Of a stretch of 49,419 bases of DNA, positions 43,704-49,419 are shown one piece after another; the first letter of the stretch is position 1, and every line of letters starts with the position of its first letter. The stretch comes from Gammaproteobacteria bacterium (GTDB lineage: Bacteria; Pseudomonadota; Gammaproteobacteria; Enterobacterales; Psychrobiaceae): contig JABSRT010000030.1 in assembly GCA_013214945.1 (NCBI GenBank), positions 1 to 49,419 of the forward strand, given 5' to 3'. The notes beneath the pieces were generated by a model that was given only the letters and a program-made list of their open reading frames with translations, was not told the origin of the DNA and did not search any database. The translations under genes were made by a program, and so were the position numbers.

Positions 43704-44665
43704 TGTCACATGAGTTAGTGCGCTTGATTGCTGACATTGGCGGTACCAATGCGCGATTCGCCTTACTGTCAAACGAGCATGGTATTCATCAAGAACGAGT
43801 ACTTGCCTGTGCCGATTACAGTGATATTTCTGGTGCAATCAAGGATTATTTTTCGATGGTTGGTAATCCTTTGATTACCGAAGCAGCCCTTGCGCTGGCA
43901 ACTCCCATTGTCAGCGATCAAGTGAAAATGACCAATAATCACTGGTCGTTTTCGATTGATGCACTTAAGCAGCAAATGGGGTTTAACCAGCTGATTGTCA
44001 AAAATGACTTTACCGCATTGGCGATGTCGATTCCTCTGCTGTCAGTAACCGACCTTGTTCAAGTGGGTGGGGTTATTAATGAGTCGAGCAAGAAAACAGC
44101 GCTAGCGCTAGTCGGCGCTGGGACTGGGCTTGGTGTGTCTGGGCTTATCCCTTTGGGTGACCTTTGGGTACCGCTTGAAGGAGAAGGCGGTCATGTAACG
44201 GCGGCGGCTGCCAACGACAGAGAGTTTGATATTATTCGTATTTGTCGGCAGCAATATCCGCATGTATCTGCCGAGCGTTTAGTGTCGGGCATGGGTTTGC
44301 AAAACCTTTACCAATCGATTTGTACGCTAGAACAGGTTACAGCAGAGCCATTAACTCCGCAGAATATCTCGGATCAAGCACTTGATGGTAGTAATGCCTA
44401 TTGTGTCGAAGCTTTAGATATATTCTGTGGTTTATTGGGCTCAGTTGCGGGTGATGTGGTGCTGACGCTAGGCGCTTATCAAGGTGTTTATATTGGCGGT
44501 GGTATTGTGCCTAAATTAGGCAGTTATTTTGCGCAATCTAGCTTTAGGCAACGTTTCGAGGCAAAGGGCCGCTTTAATGAGCGTCTAAAGCAAGTGCCTG
44601 CTTTTGTTATCGATGCAAAAAACCCTGCATTATTGGGTATTGGTGAGGCATTTACGCTGACTTAA
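43703..44665 (+). CDS. glk: glucokinase
   Basis: 320 aa, Glk family. Phosphorylates imported glucose with ATP. ADIGGTNARFAL (about 9-20) is the phosphate-binding loop, VKNDFTALAMSIPLL carries the catalytic Asp, LVGAGTGLGVSGL is the second phosphate motif, and EGEGGHV binds sugar. The start overlaps the gtsD stop by 1 nt (TAATG), so expression is tied to the transporter, indicating a dedicated glucose uptake and activation operon. Confidence 0.95.
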   Translation: MSHELVRLIADIGGTNARFALLSNEHGIHQERVLACADYSDISGAIKDYFSMVGNPLITEAALALATPIVSDQVKMTNNHWSFSIDALKQQMGFNQLIVKNDFTALAMSIPLLSVTDLVQVGGVINESSKKTALALVGAGTGLGVSGLIPLGDLWVPLEGEGGHVTAAAANDREFDIIRICRQQYPHVSAERLVSGMGLQNLYQSICTLEQVTAEPLTPQNISDQALDGSNAYCVEALDIFCGLLGSVAGDVVLTLGAYQGVYIGGGIVPKLGSYFAQSSFRQRFEAKGRFNERLKQVPAFVIDAKNPALLGIGEAFTLT

Positions 44666-44690
44666 TCCGTAATAAAATTACTGTTTATTC

Positions 44691-44721
44691 AAAAACCACC
44701 GCTTGTAACGGTGGTTTTTTT
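44691..44721 (+). terminator. terminator of the gtsABCD-glk operon
   Basis: Stem AAAAACCACCG/CGGTGGTTTTT with a 7-nt loop and a T-run. Confidence 0.92.
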
Positions 44722-44840
44722 ATTCATTCGAATATGTAGATGTTTATATCATTGGCTTAGTTATCTTTTCATCATTATTGTAAAGTCGGCATTAATGACG
44801 AGCACATTTACTTGCCACCGATGGCGTAACATTGAACAGT

Positions 44841-45734
44841 TCAGCGGGTTGAAAAGTCGTAATTTTCACAATAGGTGATGAACTTGGCAACCGATTCTGG
44901 GTAAGCACGGTTTTGCGCCGAGACACAGTGAACATTGACGCTAAGTTTTATCGATTCTAGGTTAACCACCTGCAGCAGCCCTTGCTTTATTTCAGCGTCA
45001 ACACACGCCCGACTTAACGGCGCAATACCCATGTTGAGTTTGACACAGGCTTTAATGGTTTCAACACTAACAAATTCGCTACTGTTGTGCTGATCAAACA
45101 CGCCAGCGCTAATTAATATCCGCTCAAATTGGTTGCGATAGCAACACCCTGCTTCTGTTAACAATAAATGTTCATTAGCCAGCTGCTCTGGTTTAACGCT
45201 TAGCTGATTGGCCAATCGGTGGCTGGGCGCGCACACGATGACCACTTCTTCATCTTGATAGGTATGGATCTTTAATCCGGTGCGGCTTACCGTTTTTTCT
45301 AAAATAAAGGCGACATCGATACGATCGGCCAAAATATCATTTTTAAGATTGGCCACAGGCGTCGGCGTAACAGATAGCCGAAAGTCACTTTGGTGGTTGG
45401 CGTAATCTTTTAATAAATTAGGCAAGTAATAGGTAATAAAACTTTCGTGACCGCCAATGCGAATCGCTTTATTGGGCCTGCTGTTGGAAACTTTTTCCCG
45501 CGCTTCTTCACGCAACGCCATCAGTTTTTGACTGTAATGCAATAATTGTTCACCCGCATGGGTTAGCGCCACGCCTCGACCATTTCGTTCAAAGAGCTGA
45601 ACATCAAGTTCCTGCTCCAATGCCTTAATTTGATTGGTGACAGCTGATTGAACATATCCAAGTTGATCCGAGGCTTTACTAAAATTTAAGGTTAGAGCGG
45701 CACACTGAAATGTTCGCAGTTTTTTAAAATCCAT
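44841..45734 (-). CDS. LysR-family transcriptional regulator
   Basis: 297 aa from the ATG at 45734 (GGTGA 5-6 nt upstream; the frame is open to 45761). HTH residues about 1-60: DFKKLRTFQCAALTLNFSKASDQLGYVQSAVTNQIKALEQEL. The effector domain (about 85-290) includes IRIGGHESFITYYLPNLLKDY. Divergent from the EamA transporter gene, which it probably controls. The ligand is unknown. Confidence 0.92.
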   Translation of the reverse strand: MDFKKLRTFQCAALTLNFSKASDQLGYVQSAVTNQIKALEQELDVQLFERNGRGVALTHAGEQLLHYSQKLMALREEAREKVSNSRPNKAIRIGGHESFITYYLPNLLKDYANHQSDFRLSVTPTPVANLKNDILADRIDVAFILEKTVSRTGLKIHTYQDEEVVIVCAPSHRLANQLSVKPEQLANEHLLLTEAGCCYRNQFERILISAGVFDQHNSSEFVSVETIKACVKLNMGIAPLSRACVDAEIKQGLLQVVNLESIKLSVNVHCVSAQNRAYPESVAKFITYCENYDFSTR

Positions 45735-45879
45735 GACTTCACCAAATATGATACCTGACATTACAAGATATCATTTTACATGAAGATTGAAAGGTACAAT
45801 AATCTTTTATTCTATTACCCGTCATGATTAACCCCGCGGTCAGACGGTTGTCGCGATTCATCTTATCTAAGGAACAACT

Positions 45880-45963
45880 ATGTCTTCATCTATCTCTTCA
45901 TCTATCTCTTCATCTATGTCTTCATCTATGTCTTCATCTATGTCTTCATCTATGTCTTCATCT
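45880..45963 (+). repeat. seven 12-bp tandem repeats at the start of the EamA gene
   Basis: The unit is ATG (or ATC) TCT TCA TCT, repeated seven times in frame from the start codon, followed by a degenerate eighth unit. Five of the units carry ATG. Copy changes keep the frame but alter the N-terminus and the number of start codons. Confidence 0.97.
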
Positions 45964-46872
45964 CAACCTTCATCTAAACATAATGTCGCCCTGTTTGCGT
46001 TTGCTTTTATCGGTCTTATTTGGGGCAGTAATTTTATTTTTATGAAACTTGCCGCAGCACACATTAGTCCGATGCAAATTGTGTTCGTGCGGGTGTTTTT
46101 TGGCTTTGTGCCCGTGGCGATAGTCGCTCTAGTGACTAAATCATTGTCATTGGCGCATTTAAAACACTGGCCTCACTTTTTCGCGATGGGTTTGTTGGCT
46201 ACGGTTATTTATTATTTTGGCTTTGCCAAAGGCACTTCGTTATTAAATTCGGGCATTGCTGGGGCGATTAGTGGCGCTATCCCATTGTTTTCATTGGTGG
46301 CAGCCCTGTTGTTTCTAAAAGAGGAGCGAGTGACCAAGTGGAAGTTAATCGGCACCGGACTGGGGTTTATTGGTGTATTTATGCTAGCGCGACCTTTTGA
46401 TAACCAAGTCGATGCCCGCACGCTATCAGGAGTGACTTACATGATGCTGGGTTCGTTTAGTGTCGGGGTGTCTTTTGTGTATGCGAAACGCTTTATTTCA
46501 CCACTGAAATTGTCTCCGCTCGCTTTAACCACTTATCAACTGGGCGCGGGGTTAGTGGTTTTGGCCTGTGTCACCGATTTTACGGGCATCAGTCACCTTG
46601 CTAATGACACCACCGCGCTTGTCAGTAGTATTTTCGGACTCGGGCTATTAGGCACTGGCGTGGCTTATCTTTGTTACTATTATATTATCGAGCACTTAGG
46701 CGCGTTAGTGGCCTCGTCAGCAACTTATGTGCCGCCCGTCGTCGCGCTTGCGATTGGTGCGTTGTTAGTCGGTGAGCCGATTGTACTTAGAGATTATGCC
46801 GCGACTGCACTTATTTTAGCGGCAGTGGCGGTTGTGGCCATCGCCAACAAGTATCAATTAACTAAAACTTAA
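45880..46872 (+). CDS. EamA/DMT-family transporter with Ser-rich repetitive N-terminus
   Basis: 330 aa. Residues 1-33 are a low-complexity (M/I)SSS repeat; the transporter proper starts at about KHNVALFAFAFIGLIWGSNFIFMKLAA. Ten predicted helices form two EamA repeats (about 40-165 and 180-325), the second with GLGLLGTGVAYLCYYYIIEHLGA and PPVVALAIGALLVGE. Members export amino acids or other metabolites; the substrate is unknown. The first ATG has AAGGA 8 nt upstream, but downstream in-frame ATGs at 45916, 45928, 45940 and 45952 could also be used. Confidence 0.9.
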   Translation: MSSSISSSISSSMSSSMSSSMSSSMSSSQPSSKHNVALFAFAFIGLIWGSNFIFMKLAAAHISPMQIVFVRVFFGFVPVAIVALVTKSLSLAHLKHWPHFFAMGLLATVIYYFGFAKGTSLLNSGIAGAISGAIPLFSLVAALLFLKEERVTKWKLIGTGLGFIGVFMLARPFDNQVDARTLSGVTYMMLGSFSVGVSFVYAKRFISPLKLSPLALTTYQLGAGLVVLACVTDFTGISHLANDTTALVSSIFGLGLLGTGVAYLCYYYIIEHLGALVASSATYVPPVVALAIGALLVGEPIVLRDYAATALILAAVAVVAIANKYQLTKT

Positions 46873-46878
46873 ACGGTG

Positions 46879-46919
46879 GCTAAATCAGGTAGGGATTATC
46901 GTTAATCCTATCATTTAGC
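46879..46919. terminator. bipartite hairpin between convergent EamA and gntR genes
   Basis: Outer stem GCTAAAT/ATTTAGC and inner stem GGATTA/TAATCC with loop TCGT. It has no T-run in either direction, so it may be a weak or Rho-assisted terminator. Confidence 0.45.
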
Positions 46920-46945
46920 ATCTGAATTAGGGTTGCTTATACCAT

Positions 46946-47995
46946 TCAAGTACTGTCACGCACGATCAACTCAAACCCTAAATCGAGCGTTTTCGACACA
47001 ACCGGTCGACCTTTTATTGTATTAATCAGTAATTCTGCCGCTCGGCTGCCAATTTCGTACAGTGGGGTTCTGATCGTTGTTAGCGATGGATTAATAGAAG
47101 CTGAGGCGTCGAGATCATTAAAACCGGCAATAGAAATTTGCTCGGGCATTCGTAATTTTCTACGCTGACATTCAAAAATTGCGCCGTAGGCTAAATCGTC
47201 ATTATTACAAAAAATCGCATCGACCTCAGGCTGTTTCGCCAATAGATCGCCCAATAGCTGTCCGCCCAGTTTGATGTCTGATGGCGTAGTGGTCGTCAAT
47301 AGATACTTATCTGTCTCGCGGCCAGCGTCTGCTAGTTTCGATAAAAAACCCTGCATACGCCGCTGGGATCTAAAATCCATTTGCGCGCCGATAAAACCGA
47401 TATGGCGATTGCCTTGTGCAATCAAATATTCCGCCATCGCAACACCAGCATCAAAATGAGAAAAACCGACACACATATCTAAGACATCGCCAGTACCTAC
47501 TTCCATTATTTGAACCAGTGGAATGTTAGCAGCCAATAACATTGACTTAGAACGCTCTGTAATATCTAAGCCCGTGGTGATAATTCCGTCAGGATGTTGT
47601 GCTAATAATTTGGCAATTACCTTCTCTTCATTGTGAAGCGAGTAATAAGTGTTCGCAAATAACACTTCATAATTATGTCCCGCGGTTTGGTCATATATGC
47701 CTTTCAACACATTGCTAAATACTGCGTTCGAAATGGTGGGGATAACGACAGCCAACGTTTGGGTGCTACTGGTTGCCAGCGACCTAGCCGCTCTGTTGGG
47801 CACATAACCGAGATCGCTGACAGCTTGTTCAATCCTGACTCGTAACTTGGGATTAACTTTGTCTGGGTCATTTAACGCCCGGGACACTGTAATAGCACTT
47901 ACGCCCACCACTTTAGCGACATCGCTTAAAGTGACACGTCCCTTGCTACGGGAACCATTTTTACCCAGCTTATCACCAGCACTGCCTCTGTTCAC
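46946..47995 (-). CDS. gntR: gluconate-responsive LacI-family repressor GntR
   Basis: 349 aa. The HTH at about 21-41 (VTLSDVAKVVGVSAITVSRAL) and hinge RAARSLATSSTQTLAVVIP are LacI-type. The effector domain (about 75-345) closely follows E. coli GntR, including VGFSHFDAGVAMAEYLIAQG, FCNNDDLAYGAIFECQR and a LDLGFEL ending. It would repress gluconate genes until gluconate binds. GTG start at 47995 with AGGTGA upstream. Divergent from gntK with two matching operators between. Confidence 0.92.
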   Translation of the reverse strand: MNRGSAGDKLGKNGSRSKGRVTLSDVAKVVGVSAITVSRALNDPDKVNPKLRVRIEQAVSDLGYVPNRAARSLATSSTQTLAVVIPTISNAVFSNVLKGIYDQTAGHNYEVLFANTYYSLHNEEKVIAKLLAQHPDGIITTGLDITERSKSMLLAANIPLVQIMEVGTGDVLDMCVGFSHFDAGVAMAEYLIAQGNRHIGFIGAQMDFRSQRRMQGFLSKLADAGRETDKYLLTTTTPSDIKLGGQLLGDLLAKQPEVDAIFCNNDDLAYGAIFECQRRKLRMPEQISIAGFNDLDASASINPSLTTIRTPLYEIGSRAAELLINTIKGRPVVSKTLDLGFELIVRDST

Positions 47996-48059
47996 TTATC
48001 ACCTATATTCTGCTCGTTTAGTGGTAAGAGTATAGGATCGACAAGCTGATAGCAATACG

Positions 48060-48075
48060 ATGTTAGCGCTGTCAT
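48060..48075. promoter_or_regulatory. GntR operator 1
   Basis: ATGTTAGCGCTGTCAT, with a central AGCGCT palindrome typical of LacI-family operators. 14 of 16 bases match operator 2. It lies 65 nt upstream of the gntR start, so probably autoregulatory. Confidence 0.75.
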
Positions 48076-48158
48076 TATTATTTAATTCTTCTTGACTCAG
48101 CTAGTTTACAGGTAGTAACCTGCTTACAAATAGGCTAACTAATGAGCTACCGCTCCAA

Positions 48159-48174
48159 ATGTTAGCGCTATCTT
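48159..48174. promoter_or_regulatory. GntR operator 2
   Basis: ATGTTAGCGCTATCTT, 23 nt before the gntK ATG. It is 99 bp from operator 1, a spacing that would allow looping by a LacI-family protein, although this is inference. Confidence 0.75.
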
Positions 48175-48196
48175 TTATAGGGAGTTCGTAAATCAT

Positions 48197-48685
48197 ATGT
48201 ATATTATTGTCATGGGCGTCGCTGGTAGTGGTAAAAGTACCGTAGGTAAAAATTTAGCCAGTTTGCTAGCAATTGACTTTTTAGAAGGTGATGATTTTCA
48301 CACACAAAGAAATGTATCCCTAATGAGTGCTGGCATACCTCTTACCGATAAGGACAGAGCCCCTTGGTTAGCGACTTTAAACCATACTATTAGCGAGCGT
48401 ATCTCGCATAAAAAAGGATTTGTCCTGGCCTGCTCTGCCCTAAAGAAAAATTACCGACAGCAGCTTATTAACAATCTTGATAATCTGCATTTTGTCTATC
48501 TCAAAGGTAGCAGAGCAGAAATACACAGTCGCATGGCGGCACGTGAAAATCACTTTATGGCGCTGTCGCTAATAGACAGCCAATTCGACGCATTGGAAGA
48601 GCCGGATCAAACAGAAAACTTGATCACGGTTTCAATCAATAACCCGGTTGACCAACTGGTGGTTCAGATAGTTCAAGCCCTTTAA
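48197..48685 (+). CDS. gntK: gluconokinase
   Basis: 162 aa. Phosphorylates gluconate to 6-phosphogluconate. P-loop GVAGSGKST (about 7-15), FLEGDDFHTQRNVSLMSAGIPLTDKDRAPWL (substrate and lid region), ACSALKKNYR and HFMALSLIDSQFDALEEP are all diagnostic of GntK. GGGAG lies upstream of the ATG. It is first in a plus-strand unit with the TRAP gene 58 nt downstream. Confidence 0.95.
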   Translation: MYIIVMGVAGSGKSTVGKNLASLLAIDFLEGDDFHTQRNVSLMSAGIPLTDKDRAPWLATLNHTISERISHKKGFVLACSALKKNYRQQLINNLDNLHFVYLKGSRAEIHSRMAARENHFMALSLIDSQFDALEEPDQTENLITVSINNPVDQLVVQIVQAL

Positions 48686-48743
48686 TGAAAAAACGGGCTC
48701 AAGTAATTCAATAAACGTACAACAAACATAATAGAGGCTAATA

Positions 48744-49419
48744 ATGAAAATAAATAAATCAAATCTCTCTAAAAAAGCAGTTGTTATCTCAAAGATCCTT
48801 TTCGGATCAGTGGCAGGTATCAGCTTAATGACCAGCACAGTTTTGGCTGCTGAATTTAACTTGAAGTTTCAATCAAGTGATAACGCGGGTAACGCCAACT
48901 ATGTGCTGATGCAAGATTGGGCAAATAGCATTGATAAATTAACCGCTGGTGTCGTAAGCGTTGAAATGCTGCCGGCTGGATCTATAGTCAAGCACACCGA
49001 AACACTCGAATCGGTTGGATCAGGCATTCTCGATGGTCACATTACCGCCACGGGTTACTTTTCAGGTAAAGACCCAGCGTTTGGTCTACTTGGTAATACC
49101 GTTGGTGCCTGGGGCGATCCTGCTGAAATGATGGATTTCATCAATAACGGCGGTGGTCGCGAGTTGTATGAAGAGTTGCTATCGCCGTACGGTGTGCAAT
49201 TTCTTGGTGCTACCGCGACGGGCCTTGAAGCGTTCGTTTCTAAAGTTCCGCTAAATGGTGTTGCCGATCTTAAAGGCCTTAAACTTAGAGCACCTGAAGG
49301 CTTAGTGCAGGCAGTGTTTGCAGCCGCTGGCGCAACTCCGGTAAACCTACCTGGTTCAGACGTTTATACCTCGCTAGATAAAGGGTTAATTGATGCCGCT
49401 GATTACACGGTTTTCTCAA
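48744..49419 (+). CDS. TRAP transporter substrate-binding protein DctP family (partial)
   Basis: 225 codons are present; the 3' end is beyond the window. AGAGG precedes the ATG at 48744. The signal peptide runs to about residue 33 (VAGISLMTSTVLAAEF). The mature start FNLKFQSSDNAGNANYVLMQDWANSIDKLT and the later GLKLRAPEGLVQAVFAAAGATPV carry the conserved TRAP ligand Arg (LKLRAPEG). Next to gntK under GntR-type operators, the likely cargo is gluconate or a related sugar acid (inference). The membrane subunits would be expected just downstream. Confidence 0.9.
   Translation, partial: MKINKSNLSKKAVVISKILFGSVAGISLMTSTVLAAEFNLKFQSSDNAGNANYVLMQDWANSIDKLTAGVVSVEMLPAGSIVKHTETLESVGSGILDGHITATGYFSGKDPAFGLLGNTVGAWGDPAEMMDFINNGGGRELYEELLSPYGVQFLGATATGLEAFVSKVPLNGVADLKGLKLRAPEGLVQAVFAAAGATPVNLPGSDVYTSLDKGLIDAADYTVFS

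Noticed and set aside
1-49419. CRISPR arrays, rRNA operons and complete insertion sequences
   Set aside because: No regularly spaced direct repeats with unique spacers, no rRNA-like sequence and no transposase or integrase gene could be found.

Overview
The window looks like the chromosome of a marine gammaproteobacterium, most likely an Alteromonadales member (Shewanella/Colwellia/Thalassotalea-like). This rests on gene content and protein resemblance: the thrS-infC-rpmI-rplT block, divergent ppsA/ppsR, a FabY-type ketoacyl synthase, a FecI/FecR/TonB-receptor iron module, a viroplasmin-RNase HI fusion, and a Pseudomonas-like glucose ABC importer. No rRNA, intact tRNA or CRISPR array was seen.

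Layout. 1-4200 is accessory DNA. A three-gene minus-strand operon encodes a TIR-domain protein, an unknown 287-aa protein and a small membrane protein, and looks like a defence island. Beside it lies a 3' fragment of tRNA-Leu(CAA) with its terminator, which truncates a DUF1737-like gene. Next to that are a HEPN-like gene and an integron attC-like half site. 4200-19330 is core-like: an AraC regulator divergent from an aminotransferase, PEP synthase and its regulatory kinase/phosphotransferase, DAHP synthase, a GGDEF/degenerate-EAL protein, a NIF3-family protein, the translation block (infC on an AUU start) and the DeaD helicase. 19879-28192 has a FapA-like protein and an iron-uptake module (sigma factor, anti-sigma, receptor, divergent flavoprotein). 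28310-34468 has RNase HI, a GlxA-like regulator divergent from FabY, and a LysR regulator with a short-chain dehydrogenase.

34469-39500 is gene-poor and accessory. It holds a frameshifted nitrilase-superfamily gene bracketed by 17-bp direct repeats, and a three-gene cluster headed by an aspartyl/asparaginyl hydroxylase-like oxygenase. 39514-44665 is a glucose-uptake operon (binding protein, two permeases, ATPase, glucokinase). 44841-46872 is a LysR regulator divergent from an EamA transporter whose N-terminus is made of 12-bp tandem repeats. 46946 to the end is a gluconate module: GntR, gluconokinase and a TRAP binding protein that runs off the window, with two matching operators between them. 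Glucose would be phosphorylated to glucose-6-phosphate and gluconate to 6-phosphogluconate, so the two modules converge on central sugar metabolism.

A dispersed repeat with ATACCAATT-type ends occurs at least twice (12963-13121 and 32253-32457), with a decayed core at 33578-33629.
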